Notes under the pieces: model-generated
What the model was told of the DNA's origin: nothing
The model's database searches: none
What the model saw: the letters and a program-made list of their open reading frames with translations, nothing else
NCBI GenBank assembly: GCA_019414345.1
Contig: DXMF01000038.1
Coordinates: forward strand, 1 to 23,347
DNA length: 23,347 nucleotides
Source of the DNA: Collinsella sp.
Lineage (GTDB): Bacteria; Actinomycetota; Coriobacteriia; Coriobacteriales; Coriobacteriaceae
Reading direction: 5' to 3'
Translations under genes and position numbers: made by a program
Shown here: positions 1 through 7,690 of the stretch, piece by piece
How the letters are laid out: the number at the start of each line of letters is the position of its first letter
How positions within the stretch are numbered: position 1 is the first letter of the stretch

Positions 1-57
1 CAGGAAGCTTGGATACGCCTAGGCGCGGTCCAAGAAATCGTCCGCACCCCCGAATAG
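1..57 (+). CDS. Possible 3' end of an upstream gene (partial)
   Basis: One frame is open from the first base to a TAG at 55-57, encoding 18 residues that end VRTPE. The other plus frames give no better candidate. It could be the C-terminus of a gene beginning outside the window or simply chance. Nothing in it identifies a family. Confidence 0.25.
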   Translation, partial: QEAWIRLGAVQEIVRTPE

Positions 58-89
58 GGGCCAAACAGGAACTATTTCACCGCAACTGA
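53..89 (+). repeat. Repeat copy 1 (right half of the palindromic element at 1190-1252)
   Basis: AATAGGG, 13 variable bases, then TATTTCACCGCAACTGA. The same two blocks with the same 13-base spacing recur at 1220-1256. The left arm of the palindrome is missing here. The copy ends 11 bases before the GTG of the oxidoreductase gene, so it lies in the 5' leader or promoter of that gene. Confidence 0.75.
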
Positions 90-100
90 AGGGGGCTGTC

Positions 101-1120
101 GTGGGTCATCGGGATTCATGTGATGATTTGCGTGAGGTTTGTTGGGGCGTTTTGGGCGCTGGACACATTTCGCATCGATTTGCATCGTCGCTCAAGGAGG
201 TGGACGGGGCACGGCTTGTGGCTGCCGCCGGCCGCACTCCTTCGCATGTTGAGGAGTTTTGCAGGGCGTTTTCGATTGATGCCGCGCACAGTTATGCCAC
301 GGCTGACGATAGCGGCGATGTGGCTTATGATGCGCTGATTGCCGACCCCGATGTCGACGCAATCTACTTGGCTCTTCCACATGGCATGCATGCGCATTGG
401 GTCTGTCGGGCACTGCGCGCGGGAAAGGCCGTGCTGTGCGAAAAGCCGGCCGTTTTGAGTGAGGAAGAGGCTCTCTCGATTGCCTCCACCTCTCGTGAGC
501 GCGGCGTGCTGTTTATGGAGGCGATGAAGAATCGGTTTTGCCCGATGCGCACTCGCGTGAAGGACTTGCTTGCGTCGGGTGAGCTTGGCCGTATTGTCTC
601 GATTGAAAGCGTGCAAAAGCTCGATTACGGCGAGCCTCCTTCGGGCTATCTGCTTGATTCGTTGCAGGGCGGCTGTCTATATGACATGGGCTGCTATGCG
701 GTCGGTTGGTTTGAGGATTTGCTCGCGGGCGCGTGCGAGGTTTCATCCCGTGAAGTTCGCTGGCGTGACGTATCAGGCGGCCGCGTCGATTGGGCCGACG
801 AGATCCGTATGAGCGTCGGCGGTATACCCATTCATATGGTGTGCGACGGCAAAGCAACATATGAAAGCCGCTTAACGATTGTCTGTGAGCGAGGCTCGTT
901 GGAAATCGAGCGTCTCCATCGCCCCGAGCTCGCCCATGTGAAGTATTCCGACGGTCGAACGCTCGAAATAAATGCCCCGTTTGAGATCGATGATTTCTAC
1001 GGCGAAATCCAGCATGCGACCCAGCTCATCCGGGCGGGGAAACTCGAGAGTCCCGTCATGCCCCTTGCCGCCACGCAGCGCTGCGCGCGCATTATCGATG
1101 CGATTCGCTTGAAACTTTAG
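101..1120 (+). CDS. Gfo/Idh/MocA-family NAD(P)-dependent oxidoreductase
   Basis: A 339-residue cytoplasmic dehydrogenase of the Gfo/Idh/MocA family, which oxidises or reduces sugars, inositols or related polyols with NAD(P). The N-terminal Rossmann fold is shown by WGVLGAGHIS (residues 15-24). The family's hallmark CEKP lies at 113-116, where the lysine is the usual catalytic residue. The second half begins with the typical GGCLYDMGCYAV segment (190-201). The length fits the family (about 330-350). The start is GTG at 101, preceded by a purine-rich GAAGGGGG. The protein resembles the trans-dihydrodiol/D-xylose dehydrogenase branch, but the substrate cannot be read from sequence. It stands alone, with a hairpin terminator downstream and a repeated element directly upstream. 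Confidence 0.9.
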   Translation: MGHRDSCDDLREVCWGVLGAGHISHRFASSLKEVDGARLVAAAGRTPSHVEEFCRAFSIDAAHSYATADDSGDVAYDALIADPDVDAIYLALPHGMHAHWVCRALRAGKAVLCEKPAVLSEEEALSIASTSRERGVLFMEAMKNRFCPMRTRVKDLLASGELGRIVSIESVQKLDYGEPPSGYLLDSLQGGCLYDMGCYAVGWFEDLLAGACEVSSREVRWRDVSGGRVDWADEIRMSVGGIPIHMVCDGKATYESRLTIVCERGSLEIERLHRPELAHVKYSDGRTLEINAPFEIDDFYGEIQHATQLIRAGKLESPVMPLAATQRCARIIDAIRLKL

Positions 1121-1125
1121 TGCGT

Positions 1126-1185
1126 GGGGGCATGGCGCCAGCGCCTGGAATGCCTTGGAGGCCTTTGCCCCTGATGCCCCTTTTA
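1126..1185 (+). terminator. Probable hairpin terminator after the oxidoreductase gene
   Basis: GGGGCAT (1127-1133) pairs with ATGCCCC (1174-1180), followed directly by TTTTAT. The intervening 40 bases can form smaller GC-rich stems. The gene ends at 1120, so the position suits a rho-independent terminator with a long, branched stem. Confidence 0.55.
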
Positions 1186-1189
1186 TAAC

Positions 1190-1252
1190 TTGCGGTGGAA
1201 TACGGTCTGTTTGCGCCAAAATAGGGCACCAATAGACCGTATTTCACCGCAA
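1190..1252. repeat. 63-bp palindromic element upstream of endonuclease IV
   Basis: TTGCGGTGGAATACGGTCT (1190-1208) and AGACCGTATTTCACCGCAA (1234-1252) form a 19-bp inverted repeat with one mismatch around a 25-base spacer. The right arm with adjoining spacer is the same sequence as the repeat at 53-89. It ends immediately before the ribosome binding site of the next gene. It could be a regulator's operator, an RNA hairpin in the leader, or a small dispersed palindromic repeat. Confidence 0.8.
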
Positions 1253-1273
1253 CTGATGAGGAGGGAGCTGGAG

Positions 1274-2140
1274 ATGCTGACGATCGGGTGTCATCTTTCG
1301 ACGACGAAGGGCTATCGGGCAATGGGGGAGACGGCGTTGTCCATTGGCGCCAATACCTTTGCGTTCTTTACGCGCAACCCGCGCGGTGGCAAGGCAAAAG
1401 AACTTGACATGGATGACGTGGCGGCTCTGCGCGAGCTTATGTCGCAAAACGACTTTGGACCGCTGGTGGCGCATGCCCCGTATACCTACAACCCCTGTTC
1501 TGCCAAAGAGCGGGCGCGCGAGTTCGCCTTGGAGGCTATGGCAGAGGACCTGCGGCGCATGGAGGCGCTGCCCGGCAACTACTACAACTTCCATCCCGGT
1601 GCGCATGTGGGGCAGGGCTCCGACGCCGGCATTCAGATGATTGTCGACGCCCTGTGTCAGGTGATGTTTGAGGGCCAGCAGACGACGGTGCTGCTCGAGA
1701 CCATGTCGGGCAAGGGCACCGAGGTGGGCCGCAGCTTTGAGGAACTGGCGCTCATCATTGAGGGTGTTGCCGGCAAACGCCCCGAGCTGTCGGCCAAGCT
1801 GGGCGTTTGCCTAGACACCTGCCATGTGAGCGATGCCGGCTACGACATCATCCATGATCTGGACGGCGTACTCGACGAGTTCGACCGCGTGGTGGGTATC
1901 GATCGCTTGCATGCCGTACACATCAACGATTCGAAGAACTCTTGTGGCGCCCATAAAGATCGTCACGAGTGCATCGGCAAGGGATACCTTGGCAGTGAGG
2001 AATTTGGTGGAGGTATGCAGGTTATGCAGAATATTGTATCGAATGGCCACTTGCGTTCGCTGCCGTTTATTTTGGAGACTCCGAACGAACTTGCAGGTTA
2101 TGCAGCTGAAATTAGACTATTAAGGTCATTGCAGCAGTAA
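1274..2140 (+). CDS. nfo: Endonuclease IV (deoxyribonuclease IV, AP endonuclease)
   Basis: A 288-residue zinc-dependent apurinic/apyrimidinic endonuclease of base-excision repair. It cuts 5' of abasic sites and removes 3' blocking groups. All metal-ligand motifs of the TIM-barrel family are visible: VAHAPY (H67), NFHPG (H107), LLETMSG (E143), CLDTCH (D181, H184), VHINDSKN (H216), KDRHECIG (D229, H231) and LETP (E268). The ATG at 1274 is chosen because GAGGAGG lies just upstream and MLTIGCHLS is a typical N-terminus. A longer in-frame extension to 1190 would run through the palindromic element and is unlikely. The gene appears to be transcribed alone. No LexA-type box is seen near it. Confidence 0.96.
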   Translation: MLTIGCHLSTTKGYRAMGETALSIGANTFAFFTRNPRGGKAKELDMDDVAALRELMSQNDFGPLVAHAPYTYNPCSAKERAREFALEAMAEDLRRMEALPGNYYNFHPGAHVGQGSDAGIQMIVDALCQVMFEGQQTTVLLETMSGKGTEVGRSFEELALIIEGVAGKRPELSAKLGVCLDTCHVSDAGYDIIHDLDGVLDEFDRVVGIDRLHAVHINDSKNSCGAHKDRHECIGKGYLGSEEFGGGMQVMQNIVSNGHLRSLPFILETPNELAGYAAEIRLLRSLQQ

Positions 2141-2201
2141 TGACTGTCACAAAGTAGAGTATTCCATTCACGTTATGGGTTTGTTTCAATCAGTTTTCTC
2201 A

Positions 2202-2230
2202 TTGCAGATTCGTAATTCCGGGTGCATAAT
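2202..2230 (+). promoter_or_regulatory. Sigma-70-type promoter for the ABC importer operon
   Basis: TTGCAG (2202-2207), a 17-base spacer, then CATAAT (2225-2230) preceded by TG. It lies about 58 bases before the lipoprotein start, in a stretch richer in A/T than its neighbours. Confidence 0.55.
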
Positions 2231-2287
2231 AGCCAACAGTTTTTGCAGACCTCTGAATCAAACGAGGTCACCGGAAGGAGACTGATT

Positions 2288-3148
2288 ATGAAGCTGAAGA
2301 AGCTTGGCGCATTTGCCGCCACGGGTGCTATGGCGCTCGCCCTTGCTCTGACGGGCTGCGGTTCGTCCAACGCCACCTCTGGTTCTGATGCCGGTTCCAG
2401 CAGCTCTGACGACGCTAAGGTCGAGAAGGTCGACGGCTCCAAGGAGTACGCGCTCGTCAAGGACGGCACGCTGACCGTCGGCACCTCTGCCGAGTACGCG
2501 CCGTTTGAGTACAAGGATGACAACGGCGACTACCAGGGCTTTGACCTTGAGCTCATCAAGGCTATCGGTGACAAGCTGGGCCTGGATGTCGAGTACGTCA
2601 ACAATGACTTTGACACGCTGGTTCCGGGTGTCGCTTCGGGCGCCAAGTACGACGTCTCCATCGCGGCTATCACCGACACGCCCGAGCGTGAGAAGGAAGT
2701 CACTTTCTCCGATTCCTACTACATGGACGATCAGGCTATCGTGACCAAGGTCGATAACACCGACATCACGGCCGACAACTACAGCGAGAAGCTCAACAAC
2801 GCCGACGCTACCATCATCGTTCAGTCTGGCTCGACCGCCGAGTCTTTTGCCCAGGAGAACTTCCCCAAGGCCAAGATCGTCCCCTACAAGGACGCTACCG
2901 AGTGCTTTAGCGCCCTGCAGTCCGATAAGGGCGACGCCGTAGTCACCAACCGCTCCGTTGCCAGCCAGCTGACCGCCGAGCAGTTCAACACCTGCCAGAC
3001 CATTAAGCAGATCAGCACCGGCGAGGAGTACGCCATCGCCATCAACCAGGGTAACACCAAGCTCAAGGAAGACATCAACCAGGCCATCAAGGACCTGACC
3101 GACGACGGTACCATTGACGCCCTCATGGCTAAGTACAACATCAAGTAA
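2288..3148 (+). CDS. Amino-acid ABC transporter substrate-binding lipoprotein
   Basis: A 286-residue family 3 extracellular solute-binding protein that captures a polar amino acid outside the cell and delivers it to the permease encoded next door. A lipoprotein signal peptide with lipobox LTGC (Cys24) is followed by a Ser/Asp-rich linker to about residue 55. The binding lobes then contain GTLTVGTSAEYAPFEY, GFDLELIKAIGDKLG and YDVSIAAITDTPERE, all typical of the glutamine/histidine/cystine-binding group. The ATG at 2288 has GGAAGGAG in front; an upstream in-frame extension lacks a signal sequence. A hairpin after the gene probably makes it the most abundant product of the operon, as is usual for binding proteins. 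The exact amino acid bound is not evident. Confidence 0.93.
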   Translation: MKLKKLGAFAATGAMALALALTGCGSSNATSGSDAGSSSSDDAKVEKVDGSKEYALVKDGTLTVGTSAEYAPFEYKDDNGDYQGFDLELIKAIGDKLGLDVEYVNNDFDTLVPGVASGAKYDVSIAAITDTPEREKEVTFSDSYYMDDQAIVTKVDNTDITADNYSEKLNNADATIIVQSGSTAESFAQENFPKAKIVPYKDATECFSALQSDKGDAVVTNRSVASQLTAEQFNTCQTIKQISTGEEYAIAINQGNTKLKEDINQAIKDLTDDGTIDALMAKYNIK

Positions 3149-3170
3149 AATAGCTACTTGATTGCTCGCG

Positions 3171-3202
3171 GGCCCTTTCCGTTTTGGCGGAGAGGGCCTT
3201 TG
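3171..3202 (+). terminator. Imperfect hairpin between binding-protein and permease genes
   Basis: GGCCCTttCCG pairs with CGGagAGGGCC around TTTTGG (3171-3198), followed by TTT. A second hairpin, GACGGA (3213-3218) with TCCGTC (3226-3231), precedes TCGTTTT. Both lie just downstream of the lipoprotein gene. They are probably a leaky terminator or an mRNA-end stabiliser that lowers permease expression relative to the binding protein. Confidence 0.5.
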
Positions 3203-3266
3203 CGCTTCTCTTGACGGAGAGTATTTCCGTCTCGTTTTGCCGGCAACTTCTACGATAGGAGCCACC

Positions 3267-4628
3267 TTGTCTCGACTGAACAAAGGGGCCGCGGAGCAGC
3301 GTTTTCCACTGCCCGCCTTGCTCCAAAAGCTAGCCTGCGCCATGGCCGTGGCGCTCGCGCTGGTGTGCGCAGGGGCATATGCGCCCACGACCGCCCAGGC
3401 GCTTGAGACCGCAAAGATTACCGCCCGACCCAACACTGGTTCGGGCAGCGCTGTGGTCGGCGGTACCGAGACGCGCATTACCTGGGAGGTCCAGGCCGAT
3501 GCCGACGAGGAGCTGAGCGGTCTTTCGCTGACGTTTGTCGACGGCACGACGTTTGGTACCGATGACACGCGATTGACGATGCTCTCGGGCGAGGACCTCA
3601 TGGATCGTACGCCCATGAAGCCCACGTGCAAGGCTGACGGCCAGACGCTCAAGATCGACTTTGGCGAGACGGCGCCTGCCGGCGGCTTTTTCCGTGTCGA
3701 GGTTTACGGCGTGACCTTCCCCGTCGAGGGCGGCGATGAGGCCTTTAGCGGCACCTGCACTTTGGCCGATGGCTCGACCAAGAAGATCTCCAAGATTCCG
3801 TCGGTGGAGATCAAGGGCGTGACGGCATTCGATAACTTCCTGGCCGATCTTAAGGAGCAGCCGTGGGTCGAGGCCTGGAACTCCAATATGTTCCTGCGCC
3901 TGTTCTTAAACCCAGTCATTTTGGTCCAAAGCCTGCCGATCGTCTTTAAGGGCTTCCTTATGTCGCTCTCGATCGTGCTTGTGGCGTTTCCGCTGGCAAT
4001 TCCCTTTGGCTTTGCCTTGTCGCTCATGCGCATCTCCAAGTCGCGCATCCTGCGCTGCCTCGCCGGCATCTATGTGAATATCATCCGCGGTACGCCGGCG
4101 TTCCTGCAGATCTATATCGCGTTCTTCGGTCTGCCGTTGGCCGGCGTCAAGGTTGATGACTACGTGCTTGGCGTTATCGTCATGGCCATGAACTCGTCTG
4201 CGTACCTATGCGAGATCTTCCGTGCCGGTATTCAATCGATCCCCAAGGGCCAAAACGAGGCCGCGCGTTCGCTGGGCATGAACGCGTTCCAGACGCTGCT
4301 CTATGTCATGATTCCGCAGACGTTCCGTAATGTTTTGCCTACGCTGACCAGCGAGTTTATCTTGCTTTACAAGGATACGTCGCTGCTTGCCGCCGTGGGT
4401 GTGGTCGAGATCGTCATGAACGCCCGTACCATCGTGGCCACGACGGGCTCCATTACACCGTACGTGGTTGCCGCCCTGTTCTATCTGGTCATCACCCTGC
4501 CGCTCGCTCGCTTGGTGAGCGGTCTTGAGGCGAGGCTTTTGGGCACGGCCGAGACCAAGAAGAAGCGTCCCGCCAAGAGCGCCGGACAGGTTGTCGCGAC
4601 GCCCGCCGATCACATCGCCGGTCTGTAA
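3267..4628 (+). CDS. Amino-acid ABC transporter permease with N-terminal exported domain
   Basis: A 453-residue inner-membrane subunit of the importer. Residues 1-45 form a signal/anchor segment (hydrophobic stretch around ACAMAVALALVCAGAYA). Residues 46 to about 215 form a hydrophilic, Gly/Thr/Asp-rich, probably beta-rich domain outside the membrane. From about 230 the protein is a HisM/GlnP-type permease with several membrane helices. Its EAA loop (EIFRAGIQSIPKGQNEAARS, about 315-334) docks to the ATPase. Family members are usually about 220-300 residues, so the N-terminal domain is an addition, and it is not a second substrate-binding protein. The start is TTG at 3267 with ATAGGAG six bases ahead. 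The 3162 upstream extension runs through the hairpin region and is rejected. The ATPase gene follows after 12 bases. Confidence 0.88.
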   Translation: MSRLNKGAAEQRFPLPALLQKLACAMAVALALVCAGAYAPTTAQALETAKITARPNTGSGSAVVGGTETRITWEVQADADEELSGLSLTFVDGTTFGTDDTRLTMLSGEDLMDRTPMKPTCKADGQTLKIDFGETAPAGGFFRVEVYGVTFPVEGGDEAFSGTCTLADGSTKKISKIPSVEIKGVTAFDNFLADLKEQPWVEAWNSNMFLRLFLNPVILVQSLPIVFKGFLMSLSIVLVAFPLAIPFGFALSLMRISKSRILRCLAGIYVNIIRGTPAFLQIYIAFFGLPLAGVKVDDYVLGVIVMAMNSSAYLCEIFRAGIQSIPKGQNEAARSLGMNAFQTLLYVMIPQTFRNVLPTLTSEFILLYKDTSLLAAVGVVEIVMNARTIVATTGSITPYVVAALFYLVITLPLARLVSGLEARLLGTAETKKKRPAKSAGQVVATPADHIAGL

Positions 4629-4640
4629 GGAGGTCCTATC

Positions 4641-5393
<753 letters not shown>

Positions 5394-5418
5394 CCGCTTT
5401 ATATGACTGACATAGCAG

Positions 5419-5455
5419 AAAACGGGAGCCGGATGTGATCCGGCTCCCGTTTTTG
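5419..5455. terminator. Perfect bidirectional terminator between convergent operons
   Basis: AAAACGGGAGCCGGAT (5419-5434) and its exact complement ATCCGGCTCCCGTTTT (5438-5453) are separated by GTG. Each strand reads a GC-rich stem ending in a T run. It can therefore stop both the plus-strand ABC operon and the minus-strand flavodoxin operon. Confidence 0.9.
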
Positions 5456-5510
5456 TTGGGACGCGAATGTGTTTTGTTGCAATGCGCGTTGCGGGCGGAG
5501 CTCATTGCCG

Positions 5511-5930
5511 CTAGGCGAGCTCGGCTCCAAGGGCGCGGCAGGCCGCTTCGCTCTCATCATCGGGGGCGTCGTAGCAGATGACGGAATCGACGACGTTGAC
5601 GCCCTCCTCGTCGGCGTCCGCCTTCCAGTTGTCCATCCATTCGCCCTCGGCCCACGAATAAGAGCCAAAGAGGACGACCTTCTTGTCGCCGAGGGTCTCC
5701 TTGACCTCATCCCACATGGGCTGGAACTCATCATATTCAAGCTCCTCGGAACCCATGGCGGGGCAGCCGAAGGCGATAGCGTCATAGCCAGCGGCCTTGT
5801 CTGCGGAGAAGTCGGCGCAGGAGATGACCTCTGCCTCGGCGCCGGCATCGGTTGCACCTTCGGCAACGAGGTTTGCCATGGCCTCGGTGTTGCCCGTGCC
5901 GCTCCAGTAGACGACGGCGATCTTGCTCAT
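5511..5930 (-). CDS. Short-chain flavodoxin
   Basis: A 139-residue FMN-binding electron carrier that can replace ferredoxin when iron is short. The FMN phosphate loop is WSGTGNTEAM (residues 9-18). AFGCPAMGSEELE and LFGSYSWAEGEWMDNW are the two isoalloxazine-side loops, as in clostridial flavodoxins. Length and order are normal. The ATG at 5930 has AAAGGA upstream. It lies 46 bases downstream of the DUF3793 gene on the same strand and is probably cotranscribed. This pairing is common in anaerobic Firmicutes and Coriobacteriia. Confidence 0.93.
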   Translation of the reverse strand: MSKIAVVYWSGTGNTEAMANLVAEGATDAGAEAEVISCADFSADKAAGYDAIAFGCPAMGSEELEYDEFQPMWDEVKETLGDKKVVLFGSYSWAEGEWMDNWKADADEEGVNVVDSVICYDAPDDESEAACRALGAELA

Positions 5931-5976
5931 GTTGAGTCCTTTCAGTTGTGCGGCAGGTTGCCACGGCTTCTATGTT

Positions 5977-6681
5977 CTATCGGGTTGCCTGGGCAAGTTG
6001 CGCCAAGCTGTAGCCCTGCTGATAGACAAAGGTGAAGTATTGGGTGCAGGCGCGGTAGGCATCAAACGTCGCAAGTGCCTGCTCGACATTTGCGTAGACC
6101 TTCCAGGCCCCAAAGACCTTATAGTTCTCGCCGCGCTGGACGATAAACTCGTGCACGTCGTCGTAGGGATATCCTAGGAAGTAGCCTATTTCGTGCGGAA
6201 ACTCGCAGGTGCAGTCGTTGCTGCAGCTAGCTTGCTGGGGTAGTGCGCATCGAGTCTGGCTACAGGCGCATTCCGCGACGTTATTACTCGCGAGCGTGAT
6301 GCGTGATGCCAAATGCACAAGGCATGTCGAAAGGTCTCTCGTGTCGTAGCCTTCCGAGGCGAGCGCCGTTTTGGCGCGAGGGTCCGCGAAATAGGTGGTG
6401 AGGCTTTTGGCTCGGTACACGTACACGAGCGCTCCGCAGGGCCGCCAGACCAAAACACTCAGGTGGATGCCAAGCGGGTCAAGCTCGCGGTTGCACTGGG
6501 CGATAACGTTGAGCAGGCGTGCTCGGCGTTCTGCGATGGTTTCTGTTGCGGTCGAGCCGTCCCCGTGGGCGTAGGTGCCTGGATAGGTAAAGAGCGATGC
6601 CGGCTTGATGCCCGCGAGCGTGGGGGAGCAGTTGCGCACGACTGCTGCCTGAAACGTTGGGATGTCTATGGTTCGAGTCAC
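5977..6681 (-). CDS. DUF3793 family protein with a cysteine-rich insert
   Basis: A 234-residue protein of the DUF3793 family, whose function is unknown. It is usually found next to flavodoxin or iron-related genes. Family landmarks are CSPTLAGIKPASLF near the N-terminus, ALVYVYR in the middle, FPHEIGYFLGYP, and YKVFGAWKVYAN near the C-terminus. Just before FPHEIG there is an insert with six cysteines (pattern C-x-C-x4-C-x7-C-x3-C-x-C), which looks able to bind metal; whether other members have it is not known to me. The start is GTG at 6681 with AAGGAG ten bases ahead. No membrane segment is seen. It is the first gene of the flavodoxin operon and diverges from the HMA-protein gene. Confidence 0.85.
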   Translation of the reverse strand: MTRTIDIPTFQAAVVRNCSPTLAGIKPASLFTYPGTYAHGDGSTATETIAERRARLLNVIAQCNRELDPLGIHLSVLVWRPCGALVYVYRAKSLTTYFADPRAKTALASEGYDTRDLSTCLVHLASRITLASNNVAECACSQTRCALPQQASCSNDCTCEFPHEIGYFLGYPYDDVHEFIVQRGENYKVFGAWKVYANVEQALATFDAYRACTQYFTFVYQQGYSLAQLAQATR

Positions 6682-6703
6682 GTCGCTCCTTACGGATCTA
6701 AAC

Positions 6704-6747
6704 TGTTAGCCTAGGAAAACTTATACACGAAAGTAAGCCATGGTCAA
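6704..6747 (-). promoter_or_regulatory. Promoter of the DUF3793-flavodoxin operon with a possible iron-regulator site
   Basis: On the minus strand TTGACC (6742-6747), a 16-base spacer and TATAAG (6720-6725) form a good sigma-70 promoter. Immediately downstream, 6705-6720 reads GTTttCCTAGGctAAC, an imperfect palindrome containing TAGGCTAAC, which resembles half of a DtxR/IdeR box. AGGAAAACT recurs at 6763-6771. The promoter is well supported; the iron-box reading is tentative. Confidence 0.55.
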
Positions 6748-6773
6748 CAAAAAAGTTTGAAGAGGAAAACTAA

Positions 6774-6827
6774 TTGACCGAACGGACATGATTTTGGGTT
6801 AAGATGGGGACACCCCATGGGGGTATC
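6774..6827 (+). promoter_or_regulatory. Promoter region of the HMA gene with CsoR-like palindrome
   Basis: GAcACCCC-ATG-GGGGTaTC (6809-6827) is an inverted repeat of eight positions with one mismatch. It resembles the G-tract operators of CsoR-type copper sensors. TTGACC (6774-6779) and TAAGAT (6800-6805) lie upstream with a 20-base gap, a spacing typical of MerR-type promoters but long for an ordinary one. The regulator itself is not in this window. Confidence 0.4.
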
Positions 6828-6854
6828 TAGATAGTGCTACTGAAAGGGGAACGC

Positions 6855-7238
6855 ATGAATGACTTGCTCAACCCTGCGAATCTCATCGTGCTGACCGTCA
6901 TTGCCGTCGGCATGTTTTTTGGACTGCGTCGCATTGCCGCTTCGACACACGGGAAGAGTTGCTGCAGCGATGGTGCGAGCGGCAAGAAGGCCAAAAAGGT
7001 TGTGGTGGCAGACACCGACGAGTCCCACTACCCCTATCGTGAGGAACTCCTTATCGGCGGCATGAGTTGCGACGGCTGCGCCCGGAATGTGACGAATGCC
7101 CTCAATGCGCTTGATGGCGTGTGGGCTACGGTGACGTATGCGGATCACACGGCACGTGTGCGCTCTAAACAGCCGGTTGATCGTGGTGTCCTCGAGACGG
7201 CTGTGAAAGACGCGGGCTACTACGTCATGACGCTGTAA
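6855..7238 (+). CDS. Membrane-anchored heavy-metal-associated (HMA) domain protein
   Basis: A 127-residue protein with one N-terminal membrane helix (about residues 8-24). A short Cys-containing lysine-rich linker follows (GKSCCSDGASGKKAKK). The C-terminal HMA domain contains the metal motif GGMSCDGC (about 68-75) and the usual following ARNVTNALNAL helix. HMA domains bind Cu(I) or similar soft metals through the two cysteines. The ATG at 6855 is preferred because AAAGGGG lies just before it; the upstream alternative at 6834 lacks a binding site. No P-type ATPase is adjacent. The helix plus Cys linker recalls FeoB-associated Cys-rich membrane proteins. A role in metal handling or sensing at the membrane is inferred. 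Confidence 0.85.
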   Translation: MNDLLNPANLIVLTVIAVGMFFGLRRIAASTHGKSCCSDGASGKKAKKVVVADTDESHYPYREELLIGGMSCDGCARNVTNALNALDGVWATVTYADHTARVRSKQPVDRGVLETAVKDAGYYVMTL

Positions 7239-7264
7239 GCGCCGCCCTGGATGCGCTTCCTTGG

Positions 7265-7690
7265 CTAGGCTCGTCCGCGCAGTTCGATGTCTTGGATGTC
7301 GTCGAAGTCGATGGCGATGTCTCGGAGCTTGAGGAGCTTGAAGGCGGGGAGCGCCTCGTCGAGGATGCCGGTGCGGCTGCGATAGCCGTATGTATCGTAA
7401 TAGGTGACACGGACCAAGTCGCCACGTTTGAGACCCTCGAGCTTTTTAGAAAGCACGAGGGCTTTTTCTTCCGTGAGCTCACGTTTTGGCTCGACGGTGA
7501 TTTCCTGCTTGCGCACGAGTTCGTAGTATCCCGTGAGGGCGGCAAAGGGCATAAACTGTGCGGCGCGGTTGGCGCGCACGGCACCGTTGGCTGTGAGGTT
7601 GGGGTCGGCGGCGCGGCGTCTGCCCTCGGGGTCCGCCAGGCGCTCGAAGGCGGTCGGCGGGCGCACGGGCTGTTGTTTGGGTTTAGGCAC
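7265..7690 (-). CDS. YolD-like family protein
   Basis: A 141-residue protein with the YolD hallmark RAAQFMPFAAL (42-52). The C-terminal half is beta-rich, with VRVTYYDTYGYRSRTGIL. YolD proteins accompany UvrX/UmuC-like Y-family polymerases in many Gram-positive bacteria, and they are thought to control or assist the polymerase in SOS mutagenesis. The start is taken as GTG at 7690, because GGAGG sits five bases before it and the gene then overlaps the end of the polymerase gene by 8 bases. TTG at 7702 is an alternative. It is the second gene of an SOS operon and ends 26 bases from the convergent HMA gene, with no clear terminator between. Confidence 0.88.
   Translation of the reverse strand: MPKPKQQPVRPPTAFERLADPEGRRRAADPNLTANGAVRANRAAQFMPFAALTGYYELVRKQEITVEPKRELTEEKALVLSKKLEGLKRGDLVRVTYYDTYGYRSRTGILDEALPAFKLLKLRDIAIDFDDIQDIELRGRA

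Noticed and set aside
2258..3652. 464-codon minus-strand frame across the ABC transporter genes
   Set aside because: Antisense to the lipoprotein and permease genes, without motifs or a credible start.
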